Part shown: positions 1-8,229 of the stretch, one piece after another
Layout: the number at the start of each line of letters is the position of its first letter
Numbering within the stretch: the stretch's first letter is position 1
Assembly: GCA_030145625.1 (NCBI GenBank)
Contig: JAQYVF010000032.1
Location: 1 to 47,268, forward strand
Length of the DNA stretch: 47,268 nucleotides
Direction: 5' to 3'
DNA from: Desulfocapsa sp.
GTDB taxonomy: Bacteria > Desulfobacterota > Desulfobulbia > Desulfobulbales > Desulfocapsaceae
The notes under the pieces: model-generated
The model's database searches: none
The model's input: only the letters and a program-made list of their open reading frames with translations
What the model was told of the DNA's origin: nothing
Made by a program: the position numbers and the translations under genes

Positions 1-377
1 GACTTCAATTATACATGGGTGATTTACATGCCAGAGCAGTTGTAGTTAGATTCAACAACAGTACTGGTTCATCGAAAACATCTTCGTCAGTATTTTTTGA
101 TCAAAAAGTAAATTTTGAAACTCAATATTTACTTTCAATTAAATTCGTTGGCTCAACAATTGTTTTTAAATGTAACGACGAGGCCAAAGTTTATTATATA
201 AGAACTGCTAGATATCCAACAAATAAATTAAACCGCGAATTAACGGCCATGATTTATGCTGATATGGGGGAGCAAGGTTATGTCGGTGGATTTTTTGATG
301 ATGTGTGTTTAGCAGAAACTTGCTCAAAGGCAATTTTTTTACCTTCAGCATATCAGCTTCTCTTAAGATCAAAGTGA
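1..377 (+). CDS. C-terminal part of unrecognised protein (5' end outside window)
   Basis: The reading frame is open to the left edge, so the annotated ATG at 15 is probably internal and the gene begins before the window. About 124 residues are visible. They alternate hydrophobic and polar residues (YLLSIKFVGSTIVFKCND) and end with a GGFFDDVCLAE segment, a pattern often seen in beta-sandwich, LamG/concanavalin-like modules. This is an impression, not a domain assignment. The tail after FDDVCLAE looks unstructured and may be a read-through end. Base composition is more AT-rich than the nap genes that follow. Confidence 0.4.
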   Translation, partial: LQLYMGDLHARAVVVRFNNSTGSSKTSSSVFFDQKVNFETQYLLSIKFVGSTIVFKCNDEAKVYYIRTARYPTNKLNRELTAMIYADMGEQGYVGGFFDDVCLAETCSKAIFLPSAYQLLLRSK

Positions 378-574
378 GGTGTGTTCCATTATTCTTTTTT
401 TGATTACGTACAAAGCTCAGCCAACCCCATATACACAAGCACAACCTCCTGATAAAGAAATAATAAAACGAATGCACTCGGAATTTCATCCCCGCGTAGG
501 CTGGGCTCCAGCTACATGCTGAACTCCTAGATTCCCGCCTTGTATGGGACTGACGAAAAAAGTGGTTGAGCTTC

Positions 575-693
575 ATACGTAATCAGAAGCAAATTTGCAT
601 GAATACCTCAAATTCTTGCTGCTTCAGAAATCTGGTGGCCTTGCTCAAGGATCAGTTTTACCGCCTTGTCAGTAAACTTTCTTCTTTTCTGAA
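575..693 (-). pseudogene. IS3-family transposase OrfA N-terminal remnant
   Basis: Read on the minus strand, the frame gives KRRKFTDKAVKLILEQG, then a short linker, SEAAR, a stop codon, then GIHANLL in the same frame. This matches the helix-turn-helix start of IS3-type OrfA proteins, which typically read KRRxFTxEFKxxAVKLxLEQG...xAARxLGIxxxLL. The EFK part of the first helix is missing and a TGA interrupts the AARNLG segment. Only about 40 residues survive, with no terminal inverted repeats or OrfB nearby, so it is a dead fragment. Confidence 0.6.
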
Positions 694-993
694 TGTAAAA
701 AATGTCCTTGACAAAAGGCGTTTTGGTGAGGGCCTCTTTTTTAGTTTTTATTGTAACTGGCCTGAACCAAAGACTCGTAAGTAGTAGATAAAACGGTTTT
801 GTTTTTTTCTCTATTACGGACTCTTGCGTTTTAAAAGCCTCAAGCACCTAACAGTTCTTTTTATCTTATTTTCCAAATTCATTGTTAACATCTTAGCCAA
901 GTAACTTGGTTCGTTTTAGTGGCCATCTTTAACTTTTGAAGCTCTTTAACAGGGATAGGGTGGAAGAGAGGGCGGTAGTACCGTTAGTTTTGG

Positions 994-1056
994 CCACAGG
1001 TGTTACCAAGTGGTAGCGCCTGTGGTAGCATGTGTTACCGTTTGGTGGCACATGCT
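994..1056. promoter_or_regulatory. Two tandem inverted repeats upstream of nap promoter (possible activator sites)
   Basis: Dyad 1 spans 994-1025: CCACAGGTGTTACC, four-base spacer, GGTAGCGCCTGTGG. Dyad 2 spans 1027-1056: AGCATGTGTTACC, four-base spacer, GGTGGCACATGCT. Each arm pair matches apart from two G/T wobble positions, and both share the core TGTTACC-N4-GGTRGC. Centres lie about 31 bp apart (three helical turns) and about 90-120 bp upstream of the predicted start. That geometry suits paired binding sites for a sigma-54 enhancer-binding protein; RNA hairpins are a weaker alternative. Confidence 0.55.
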
Positions 1057-1101
1057 GTTGTGGATAGTTCGTTAACTCCATGAAAAGTTAAAGAAAAAAC
1101 T

Positions 1102-1118
1102 TTGGCATGTGAATTGCT
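1102..1118 (+). promoter_or_regulatory. Sigma-54 (-24/-12) promoter for nap operon
   Basis: TTGGCATGTGAATTGCT matches the RpoN consensus YTGGCACG-N4-TTGCW with one mismatch. The invariant GG (1104-1105) and GC (1116-1117) are exactly 12 bp apart. Transcription would start near 1129, leaving a leader of about 190 nt before napD. Two tandem dyads sit upstream at typical enhancer distance. Sigma-54 control of nap is inferred. Confidence 0.65.
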
Positions 1119-1317
1119 TGGTATGTCACTGTGTGGTAATGGATTCGCGTTCTTATAGAGTACCTTTTTTCAATATTTTTTGTCGGAGTTCGATCGAATC
1201 TGTAATTACGGTGGTTAAAAAAATCTATAAACGGACACGCTACTGTGATAGGATTTTAGTTAACTATCTATTTTTTTGATTGGTACTTGAGAAAAAAACA
1301 TATTTTATGGAGGCGTT

Positions 1318-1551
1318 ATGCCGATTTTAAGTTATCTGGTGCTGCCTCAGGCAGGAGCGAAAGAGCAATTATGTGCTGATCTGGCAGCTATTGAGTACTG
1401 CGAGATCATTCCAGCAGATAATGAAGAGGCAGTGGTGCTTGTAACAGATACTCCTGATGAAGAAACAGAAAAGAACCTTCAAAAGATGCTCAAAAATTTA
1501 TCATCGTTGCAATCAATAAGTATGACCTTTGGCCATAATGCTGAATTATAA
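1318..1551 (+). CDS. napD: NapD, nitrate reductase maturation chaperone
   Basis: NapD proteins are small cytoplasmic chaperones that bind the twin-arginine signal of NapA and hold it until the molybdenum cofactor is inserted. The 77-residue product has the family features: an MPILSYLVLP start, a CEIIPADNEEAVVLVTDT strand-turn segment, and a length in the usual 70-90 range. The start is supported by a GGAGG about 6 nt upstream. It lies 22 bp before napA, whose product carries a twin-arginine signal, so the pair is coherent. It is the first gene after the sigma-54-like promoter. Confidence 0.85.
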   Translation: MPILSYLVLPQAGAKEQLCADLAAIEYCEIIPADNEEAVVLVTDTPDEETEKNLQKMLKNLSSLQSISMTFGHNAEL

Positions 1552-1573
1552 ATAGGGAGAGGAAAAAGAAAAT

Positions 1574-3892
1574 ATGAAGCTAAACAGAAGATCATTCATT
1601 AAGTCTGCCGCTGCAGGTAGTGCGATTGCTGCCGCTGGTTCAATCTTCCCTGGTATCAGCTTTGCCGGCTGGCAGAAACAGGAAGATGCATCCGGAAACA
1701 TAACCTGGCAAAAAGCTCCCTGCCGTTTCTGTGGCACCGGTTGCGGGGTATTGGTCGGTATGTCCGGAGACCGTGCCGTTGCCGTTAAAGGGGATCCGAA
1801 TTGCAGTGTAAATAAAGGGTTATGCTGTGTGAAAGGATTCCATTCTGTTCAGGCGCTGTATGGCAAGGATCGACTTAAAAAAGCACAGGTCCGTAAAAAT
1901 GGCAAAATGGTTGAAGTACCCATTGCCGAAGCTTTGGATGTTATTGCCGACAAGATTAAAGAAACCATCACAAAACACGGGAAAGATTCCGTTGCCATGT
2001 ATGGTTCAGGGCAGTGGACTATTCCGGATGGATATGTGGCATCCAAACTGTTTAAAGGCTGCCTCGGTACCAACAATGTTGAGGCCAATGCCCGACTTTG
2101 TATGGCTAGTGCGGTCACCGGTTTTATGACTTCCTTTGGTATTGATGAACCCATGGGCTGTTACGAGGATATCGAGCATGCCGATGTTTTTGTTACCTGG
2201 GGTAATAATATGGCGGAAATGCATCCGGTTCTTTTTTCTCGGATGCTGGCCAGTCGTAAACGCAAAAGAGATGTTACCATTATCGATTTTGCAACCCGTA
2301 CCACCCGTTCCAGCCAGGCGTCTGATAAATCCATACTCTTCAAACCCAATACAGATCTGGCGGTTGCCAACGCCATCTGTTACGAAATTATTCGCAATGA
2401 CTGGGTTAACTGGGACTTTGTCAAAAAACATACCTCTTTTCATAAGGGTAAAACCAATATTGGCTATGGTACTGAAGATCATTTCAGTTTCAAGGATAAA
2501 CCTGAAGATATCTCTTTTGAGGAGTATAAGACGTTCCTACAGGATTACACACCAGAAAAGGTGGAGAGAATCTCAGGCGTCTCCGCTAAAGATATAAAAT
2601 ACCTGGCATCTCTGTATGGCGATCCGAGCAAGAAGGTAACCTCCTTCTGGTGCATGGGAATGAATCAGCATGTGCGAGGTACCTGGATCAATAATCTTGT
2701 CTATAATATTCATCTGCTTACCGGAAAGATTTCCACCCCTGGTAACAGCCCCTTCTCTCTCACCGGTCAGCCGAGTGCCTGTGGAACGGTTCGTGAAGTA
2801 GGTACCTTGACCCACAAACTGCCGTATGGCGTTGTTATGAAGGAAGGTGCTCGCAAAAAGGCTGAGAAGATTTGGGGTTTGCCAGCCGGTTCCATTGATC
2901 CGAAACCGACCTATCACACGGTGGAGATGTTTCGTGCTCTTGATCGTGGTGATATCAGGTTTATGTGGATTCAGGTGACCAACCCTATGATTACCATGCC
3001 CAATCTGAATCGTTACCGGGACGGAGCCTTAAAAGAGGACCGTTTTGTTGTCGTTTCCGATGTCTATCCGACTCCAACCACTGATGTCGCTGATGTAATT
3101 CTGCCTGCAACCATGTGGGTTGAGCAGGAGGGCATGTATGGCAACTCTGAGCGTCGTACCCAGCATTTTGACCGGATTGTTCCTGGTCCTGGGGACACCA
3201 TGTCAGATACCTGGCAGATCATTGAGGTTGCCAGAAGGCTCGGTTTCGAGAAGCAGTTCCCTTGGGGAGAAGATGAATATATCGGCAAAATCTGGGAAGA
3301 ATACAGACAATTCCACGATAATCCCAAACACAATATGGCCCCATACGAGGTCCTTAAGGCCAGATCCGGGGTGCAATGGCCCTTTGTTAATGGCAAAGAA
3401 ACCAGGTGGCGCTTTAATACCAAGCATGATCCTGCCTGTAAAAAAGGAACCGATTTTGATTTCTATGGCAAAAAAGATGGCAAGGCTTGGATATGGGCCC
3501 GTCCCTACGAGCCTGCTGCCGAGTCGCCGGATCAGGAATACAATTTCTGGCTCAATACCGGCCGGGTCATCGAGCATTGGCATACCGGTTCTATGACCCG
3601 CAGGGTCCCTGTTCTCCATAATGCTGTACCTGAAGCTTATGTGGAACTAAACCCGGAGGATGCTTCAGATCTCGGTGTGGTAAATGGTGAAAAGGTAAAA
3701 ATTATCTCCAGACGTGGTTCGGTGACCATGAAGGCCTCAATCAACGGCCGAGGGGTGCCGCCGAGGGGTATGGTTTTTGTGCCGTTTTTTGATGAATCCT
3801 ACAAGATCAACGAAGTGACCTTGGATGCTTTCTGCCCGATTTCAAAGCAGCCTGATTATAAAAAATGTGCAGTTCGACTGGAGAAAGCATAA
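1574..3892 (+). CDS. napA: NapA, periplasmic nitrate reductase catalytic subunit
   Basis: NapA reduces nitrate to nitrite in the periplasm using a bis-MGD molybdenum centre and one [4Fe-4S] cluster. The 772-residue protein starts with a twin-arginine signal (NRRSFIKSAAAG) and an Ala-rich hydrophobic stretch. Cluster ligands are Cys50, Cys53, Cys57 and Cys84 in CRFCGTGCG...LCCVKG. Cys176 in ANARLCMASA is at the position of the molybdenum-ligating cysteine, and the C-terminal molybdopterin dinucleotide-binding domain is present (NTGRVIEHWHTGSMTRR). Length is close to the monomeric Desulfovibrio NapA (about 755). Electrons probably come through the tetraheme cytochromes that follow. Its stop overlaps the next start (TAATG). 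A nitrate rather than another oxyanion substrate is inferred from NapD and the NapA-like sequence. Confidence 0.9.
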   Translation: MKLNRRSFIKSAAAGSAIAAAGSIFPGISFAGWQKQEDASGNITWQKAPCRFCGTGCGVLVGMSGDRAVAVKGDPNCSVNKGLCCVKGFHSVQALYGKDRLKKAQVRKNGKMVEVPIAEALDVIADKIKETITKHGKDSVAMYGSGQWTIPDGYVASKLFKGCLGTNNVEANARLCMASAVTGFMTSFGIDEPMGCYEDIEHADVFVTWGNNMAEMHPVLFSRMLASRKRKRDVTIIDFATRTTRSSQASDKSILFKPNTDLAVANAICYEIIRNDWVNWDFVKKHTSFHKGKTNIGYGTEDHFSFKDKPEDISFEEYKTFLQDYTPEKVERISGVSAKDIKYLASLYGDPSKKVTSFWCMGMNQHVRGTWINNLVYNIHLLTGKISTPGNSPFSLTGQPSACGTVREVGTLTHKLPYGVVMKEGARKKAEKIWGLPAGSIDPKPTYHTVEMFRALDRGDIRFMWIQVTNPMITMPNLNRYRDGALKEDRFVVVSDVYPTPTTDVADVILPATMWVEQEGMYGNSERRTQHFDRIVPGPGDTMSDTWQIIEVARRLGFEKQFPWGEDEYIGKIWEEYRQFHDNPKHNMAPYEVLKARSGVQWPFVNGKETRWRFNTKHDPACKKGTDFDFYGKKDGKAWIWARPYEPAAESPDQEYNFWLNTGRVIEHWHTGSMTRRVPVLHNAVPEAYVELNPEDASDLGVVNGEKVKIISRRGSVTMKASINGRGVPPRGMVFVPFFDESYKINEVTLDAFCPISKQPDYKKCAVRLEKA

Positions 3893-4545
3893 TGAAAGAA
3901 GCAGATAAAATATTAGGCAAAGTTGTTACTGGTTTTGCCGCTATCTGCTTAACCGGAGCCTTGTTGACGCTGCCTGCAGATGCAGCGCCCGATATTCCCC
4001 AGGGCTTTGATTCAGATGGCGAAAAGATCTTTAACAGGTTTGATGAAACCCCTTTAGCAGCTATGACTGGAACAGACGGTAAGCGAACCCTGGATGTGTA
4101 CTACGAACTTCGTCAGTATCCTGGTTCACCACCACGGGTTCCCCATGATGTTCCGCTTTCTTTTTCAGGGGATACGATGAAATGTCTCTCCTGTCACGGT
4201 AGAGGCGGCTACGATGTCAATCAGAATGCCTATGCTCCCGTCACACCGCATCCTGAATATGAGAGCTGCGCTCAATGTCATGTGCCACGACGCACAGAAG
4301 AGCTTTTTGTGGAAACTGAGTGGCAGTCAATAGAGCCCCCTAGGCTGGGGAGGTCGGAAATGGGTGGGTCACCTCCGCCCATTCCCCACAGCTTGCAGAT
4401 TCGGGAAGATTGTATCGCCTGCCATACTGGCCCTGCCGCTGTGGCAGAAATTCGGGTTGAGCATGGATCGCGCGGCAATTGTCGTCAATGCCATGTTCCC
4501 ATGATAGCTACCGAACCCAGGAAAGAATTTACCAGAAACAATTAA
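3892..4545 (+). CDS. Periplasmic tetraheme cytochrome c of nap operon (NapB/NapM-like)
   Basis: The 218-residue product has an N-terminal hydrophobic export signal (residues 10-33, ending ADA) and four CxxCH heme sites: CLSCH, CAQCH, CIACH and CRQCH. Sites are arranged as two pairs, each preceded by a proline-rich IPH or VPH motif, the spacing seen in diheme NapB, so it may be a duplicated NapB-like fold. The ATG overlaps the napA stop codon by one base, implying translational coupling. The likely job is passing electrons to NapA. Desulfovibrio nap operons carry a tetraheme NapM in a similar place, but I cannot confirm orthology. Confidence 0.75.
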   Translation: MKEADKILGKVVTGFAAICLTGALLTLPADAAPDIPQGFDSDGEKIFNRFDETPLAAMTGTDGKRTLDVYYELRQYPGSPPRVPHDVPLSFSGDTMKCLSCHGRGGYDVNQNAYAPVTPHPEYESCAQCHVPRRTEELFVETEWQSIEPPRLGRSEMGGSPPPIPHSLQIREDCIACHTGPAAVAEIRVEHGSRGNCRQCHVPMIATEPRKEFTRNN

Positions 4546-4564
4546 TCAGGAAGATAGAACAGTT

Positions 4565-5182
4565 ATGAAAAAACTATTTTTTTGTTCTAGCCTGCTTTTT
4601 CTTGTGCTGGGAACAGTGCTCCTGTCATGGCAGGTCATCATGGCCTCCGGAAGTTCAGTTATGGATCGCATCCATGATGCTGATGAGCCTTTTGATAATA
4701 CGAAAATTGAGTCAGCTCATTCCTTGTCGGTTAAAACAGTGCAGGCAAAAGAATCCTATCAGGGAGGTGCTTTCAGAGTGCTTGCCCGCAAGGATTCTAT
4801 AACTCGATTCCGTTGCAGCGTTTGTCATACGGATAAGGTGGTACAGGTCAGAAACGGCGTCTTGTTTACTCATGGTGATATAGAAATCAACCATGGAAGA
4901 GGGGACGATAAGTTGGCTTGCATAGAGTGTCATGATGAGGATGATCGCGATTTTCTCTCTGATGCGGAGGGAAAGAAGATAGATTTCGATCACAGCTATC
5001 AACTCTGTGGTCAGTGTCATTTTCGCCAGAAGCGGGACTGGTTGGGCGGTGCCCATGGGAAACGCGATACATATTGGGCTGGAGAACGGGTGGTGCGAAA
5101 TTGTACCAGTTGTCATAGTCCACACTCCCCTGCCTTTGAAACAAAAATGCCAGTGACCTACTCGCTGCCATTGGACGAGTAG
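4565..5182 (+). CDS. Exported multiheme (tetraheme) cytochrome c
   Basis: The 205-residue protein begins with a clear hydrophobic signal or anchor (FFCSSLLFLVLGTVLLSW). Four heme sites follow: CSVCH, CIECH, CGQCH and CTSCH. Additional histidines (FTHGDIEINHGRG, FDHSYQLC, GGAHGKRDT) could be distal ligands, giving bis-His hemes. It sits between the NapB/M-like cytochrome and the Fe-S protein with gaps of about 20 and 7 bp, so it is part of the nap operon and probably bridges the membrane quinol module to NapA. It lacks a clear NapC/NirT signature, so its partner is inferred. Confidence 0.7.
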   Translation: MKKLFFCSSLLFLVLGTVLLSWQVIMASGSSVMDRIHDADEPFDNTKIESAHSLSVKTVQAKESYQGGAFRVLARKDSITRFRCSVCHTDKVVQVRNGVLFTHGDIEINHGRGDDKLACIECHDEDDRDFLSDAEGKKIDFDHSYQLCGQCHFRQKRDWLGGAHGKRDTYWAGERVVRNCTSCHSPHSPAFETKMPVTYSLPLDE

Positions 5183-5189
5183 GTGGGCT

Positions 5190-6152
5190 ATGAAATCCAG
5201 CAGAAAAAAAGAAGGCCAGATGAAAATAAAAGATATGCTTGAAAATAAAAGCAGCCGCAGATCCTTCATGAAAAAGTTGTCCATTGCTGCTGCTGCCGGT
5301 TCTGCAGGGCTTGTGACAGGAGGATGTGGTTCTCTCGAAAGCAGCGAAGAGATGGGGCTGAAGTGGGAAGAGTATTTCAAGAAAAACTATCGGTTGATGA
5401 CTCAGGAAGAAAAGGATGAAACCGTTGCCCGTTTGGAAAGACTTTTTAAACTTCGGATGGACGAAAACATTCAAATGTCCAACCAGGAACCACGGGAAAA
5501 TGTGCTGTTTGGCTATGCCTTTAATATCTCCCGCTGCAAGGGCTATATGGATTGTGTTGAGGCCTGTGTAAAAGAGAATAATCTTGACCGTAAAGCCAAG
5601 ACTCAATACATCCGCCTCTTTGAAATGGAATCCGGTAAACTTGATCCAACATCAGGAGATGGCAAATATCATCATGAAGTTCCGGTGGAGAATAAATTCT
5701 ATATGGGAGTCCAATGTTATCATTGTGAAAATTCCCCATGTACCAAGGCCTGCCCGACCAAGGCCACCTGGCGTGAGCCGGACGGCATCGTTGTGGTAGA
5801 TTACGATTGGTGCATTGGTTGTCGTTATTGCCTGGCTGCCTGTCCCTATTGGGGGCGTCGTTTTAACTGGGGTGAGCCTGAAGTGCCCAAGGAAGAGATT
5901 AACAAAAAGCAGCATTATCTCGGCAACCGCATGCGGATGAAAGGTGTCATGGAAAAATGTACTTTCTGCGTACAGAGAACTCGTCAGGGCAAGCAGCCGG
6001 CCTGTGCTGACGCCTGTCCCACTGGTTCCAGAGTTTTCGGCAATCTCCTCGACCCGGATAGTGAGATCCGTTATGTCCTTAAGCACAAGAAGGTTTTTCG
6101 GTTTAAGGAGGAATTGGGGACTGATCCAAAATTTTGGTATTTTATTGATTGA
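5190..6152 (+). CDS. Four-cluster [4Fe-4S] ferredoxin-like subunit (NrfC/DmsB type), Tat-exported
   Basis: The protein carries a twin-arginine signal (SRRSFMKKLSIAAAAGSAG) followed by GGC, which may be a lipobox cysteine. Sixteen cysteines fall in the DmsB/NrfC-type order: CKGYMDCVEACVKEN, CYHCENSPCTKACPTKA, CIGCRYCLAACPYWG and CTFCVQRT...CADACPTGS, enough for four [4Fe-4S] clusters. Such subunits partner NrfD-type membrane proteins, one of which is encoded next. It should relay electrons from the quinol-oxidising NrfD-like protein to the cytochromes. A second possible start is ATG 5220, which leaves a tidier signal peptide. Spacing to the upstream cytochrome gene is 7 bp. Confidence 0.85.
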   Translation: MKSSRKKEGQMKIKDMLENKSSRRSFMKKLSIAAAAGSAGLVTGGCGSLESSEEMGLKWEEYFKKNYRLMTQEEKDETVARLERLFKLRMDENIQMSNQEPRENVLFGYAFNISRCKGYMDCVEACVKENNLDRKAKTQYIRLFEMESGKLDPTSGDGKYHHEVPVENKFYMGVQCYHCENSPCTKACPTKATWREPDGIVVVDYDWCIGCRYCLAACPYWGRRFNWGEPEVPKEEINKKQHYLGNRMRMKGVMEKCTFCVQRTRQGKQPACADACPTGSRVFGNLLDPDSEIRYVLKHKKVFRFKEELGTDPKFWYFID

Positions 6153-6173
6153 TAGTAACGGGCGAAAATAGAT

Positions 6174-6340
6174 TACCGTTAGTAACTATTCAGCTAATGC
6201 TTAATAACTGGCGAACAACCGCTCTGTAACTGTTTAGCAGTGCTTTATATTCGTTCAGTTAGGACTTCGAAGCATACTAGTGCTATTCGAGAAGACCTAA
6301 ATGGACGAAGATGAAGTGCTGCTGAATAGTTACTACCGTT
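6174..6340. repeat. Long imperfect palindrome inside the nap operon
   Basis: The 218-bp gap between the Fe-S gene and the NrfD-like gene is mostly one large inverted repeat. The outer arms GTAACTATTCAGC (6182-6194) and GCTGAATAGTTAC (6321-6333) are perfect. A second pair of 28-nt arms (6236-6263 and 6296-6323) matches at about 22 positions, and the centre (around 6264-6295) also folds on itself. It carries no frame worth calling. It could be a MITE-like insertion or a structured processing site that adjusts expression of the last operon gene. It is unrelated to the six-copy MITE family in this window. Confidence 0.6.
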
Positions 6341-6370
6341 ATTTGTATTGACCACCCTAAGGAAGAAATA

Positions 6371-7594
6371 ATGATTACGAGCCCTAAAAAAGGAATTCCT
6401 GCTTTTATCTCGGACTGCACCCGTTGGGCACTGTCCGGGGGAATAGGATTCAAGGTATATCTTGTTGTTCTGCTGGCTGTGATAGGCGTTGGTGCATTTT
6501 CCTACGTAAAGCAGTTTCAAGAAGGCCTGATCATCACCGGCATGTCAGATATAGTCAGCTGGGGATTGTATATATCTAATTTTACTTTTTTTGTAGGTGT
6601 TGCAGCCGCAGCAGTCATGCTGATCGTGCCCGCCTATATATTAAAGGATAAGGATTTGCATGAAGTTGTTATCATAGGAGAATGTGTGGCTGTGGGTGCA
6701 CTGATCATGTGTCTGATGTTTATCACAATGGATATGGGCGGGCCATTGAAGGTATGGCATATGATACCTGGAATTGGCCTGTTTAACTGGCCTTCCTCCA
6801 TCCTTACCTGGGATGTGCTGGTGTTAAATGGGTATTTGGCCTTAAACAGCCTGGTGCCTCTGTACATCCTTTACTGTAATTACCACAATAGAGAACCTGT
6901 GGGCTGGAAGTATAAGCCTTTTGTTTTTCTGTCGATTTTCTGGGCTGTCTCCATCCATATGACAACAGCTTTTCTCTATCAGGGACTGCCTGCCAGGCCA
7001 TTCTGGAACAATCCGTTGCTTGGGCCTCGCTTTTTGGCTTCAGCCTTTGCTGCTGGACCAGCCGTAATTATGATGGTGCTTATTGTCATTAAACAGAAGA
7101 CCCGGTACCCGGTTGACATAAATATTTTCTTTAAATTAAAGAGAATTATTGTTGTTTCCGCGATTATCAACCTTTTGATGTTGTTCTCTGAGATTTTCAA
7201 AGAATTTTATACATTCACGCACCACAGTCTTTCTGCTCAATACCTTTTTTTCGGGCTTGAAGGACATGACTCACTGGTGCCATGGATATGGACTGCCATA
7301 GGCCTCAACATTTTCGGAACATTGCTTTTTTCTTTTGATCCAACGAAATGTAATCCGCGTTATCTTATGGTAGCAGCAATAAGTCTGTTTACCGGGATCT
7401 GGATTGAAAAAGGTTTTGGTCTTATTATTCCTGGTTTTATACCTTCGCCTATGGGTGAGGTTGTAGATTATACCCCGACCTCCAATGAGATTCTTATTAC
7501 ACTTGGGGTACTGGCAACTGGTGTGTTGGTGGTGACTTTACTTATCAAACCGGCTCTAGCTATTCTTATTAGATATAAAGAATCCAATGCGTGA
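6371..7594 (+). CDS. NrfD/PsrC-family membrane quinol dehydrogenase subunit
   Basis: The 407-residue protein is almost entirely hydrophobic, with about ten predicted membrane spans and short polar loops. It starts with a soluble segment, then GGIGFKVYLVVLLAVIGVG. Motifs typical of NrfD-like subunits include the span-2 region SWGLYISNFTFFVGVAAAA and the MDMGGPLKVWHMI turn. These proteins exchange electrons between menaquinol and a periplasmic Fe-S subunit, here the preceding ferredoxin. The pair would replace NapC or NapGH as the route from quinol to nitrate reductase. A GGAAG lies about 6 nt before the ATG. The gap of over 200 bp upstream suggests partly separate expression. Confidence 0.85.
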   Translation: MITSPKKGIPAFISDCTRWALSGGIGFKVYLVVLLAVIGVGAFSYVKQFQEGLIITGMSDIVSWGLYISNFTFFVGVAAAAVMLIVPAYILKDKDLHEVVIIGECVAVGALIMCLMFITMDMGGPLKVWHMIPGIGLFNWPSSILTWDVLVLNGYLALNSLVPLYILYCNYHNREPVGWKYKPFVFLSIFWAVSIHMTTAFLYQGLPARPFWNNPLLGPRFLASAFAAGPAVIMMVLIVIKQKTRYPVDINIFFKLKRIIVVSAIINLLMLFSEIFKEFYTFTHHSLSAQYLFFGLEGHDSLVPWIWTAIGLNIFGTLLFSFDPTKCNPRYLMVAAISLFTGIWIEKGFGLIIPGFIPSPMGEVVDYTPTSNEILITLGVLATGVLVVTLLIKPALAILIRYKESNA

Positions 7595-7636
7595 GGTGAA
7601 CGACTGAAGGGTCGACGACTGTACCACCCTGATTGC

Positions 7637-7768
7637 AAGGGTCATAATGATGGATGTGCCATACAAAAGGTTACCGGGGATTGTATCATGCCCAAAGAGG
7701 GAATATTTGCCAAGGTCCTACAAGGTGGAGAGGCCAAACCAGGTGATTCGATAGTTTTGAAAACCTGA
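7637..7768 (+). pseudogene. 3' remnant of a duplicated MOSC-domain gene
   Basis: Forty-three codons in one frame read HNDGCAIQKVTGDCIMPKEG and on to IVLKT-stop. They match the last 43 residues of the intact MOSC protein at 44698-45135 in 35 positions. The cysteine before HNDGC in the intact copy is glycine here, and upstream sequence loses frame. The similarity continues into the terminator hairpins that follow both copies (7801-7835 and 45167-45199). The 5' two thirds of the gene are missing and no start is present, so it is non-functional. Confidence 0.8.
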
Positions 7769-7800
7769 TCCGGTAATTGTTGTTCCCAAAGATACAAAAA

Positions 7801-7835
7801 GGCAGGTGGAAATGCATCCATCTGCCTTTTTTTTT
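7801..7835 (+). terminator. Rho-independent terminator after MOSC remnant
   Basis: GGCAGGTGGA, loop AATGCA, then TCCATCTGCC (one G-U pair), followed by nine T residues. The stem is almost identical to the terminator behind the intact MOSC gene near 45167. It would now end transcripts from the nap operon. Confidence 0.85.
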
Positions 7836-7881
7836 CAAAATTATCTCTGTTCAGTAGTGATCCAGGTATCCGCAGCACTGG

Positions 7882-8055
7882 TTAGAATTTTCGTTCAAAA
7901 TCGAGACCTGAGGAAAATTTTTCCGCAGGTGCCCTGCAAGAATCACCCTAACTACGGGTACAAGTGCCCTTGGGGTGCATATATTTTCTATTCCGAGGAT
8001 AAAATTTTACTCACAACGAAGAGTTTGGGCGAAAAGGCATCTTTGCAAGGTGGCC
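7882..8055 (+). mobile_element. MITE copy A (long form, left end lost)
   Basis: This copy aligns with the other five from TTAGAATTTTCG to the right end AAGGTGGCC at 8055. It carries the roughly 49-bp insert (about 7930-7978) shared only with the copy at 36134-36323, between CCGCAGG and ATATAT. The first 15 or so bases of the left terminus (GGGTACCTTGAAAAA) are absent, and no clean target duplication is visible. Two central arms have mutated (GAGGAAAATTTT versus AAAATTTTACTCA), so it is an older, degraded copy. It contains no gene. Confidence 0.8.
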
Positions 8056-8229
8056 GTTAGTCATAACGACCTTATTCTGTTAATATCCTTTTGTATCGGT
8101 TTCTATTTACTTTCCTGCAATGACAAAAAATACATCGCGCGTTAAAGATTGTCTGAGTGAGCTGTGCATATAAGGCCGATACACTGTGTTGCTTTTGTTG
8201 AGGATGTCTGGCGTTAAGGAGGATTAACA

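Larger units (their letters stand above)
378..1317. other. Gene-free stretch upstream of the nap operon
   Basis: No convincing intact gene is present. The left half (about 480-700) holds non-coding sequence and a minus-strand IS3-type remnant described separately. The right half holds two tandem inverted repeats (994-1056), a sigma-54-type promoter (1102-1118) and a leader of roughly 190 nt before napD. Short open frames here have no ribosome binding sites or recognisable products. Confidence 0.6.

Noticed and set aside
566-847. Open frames of 72 and 79 codons in the leader region
   Set aside because: Only the C-terminal part of the minus-strand frame matches anything (the IS3-type remnant), and neither has a ribosome binding site. 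Kept only as a fragment.
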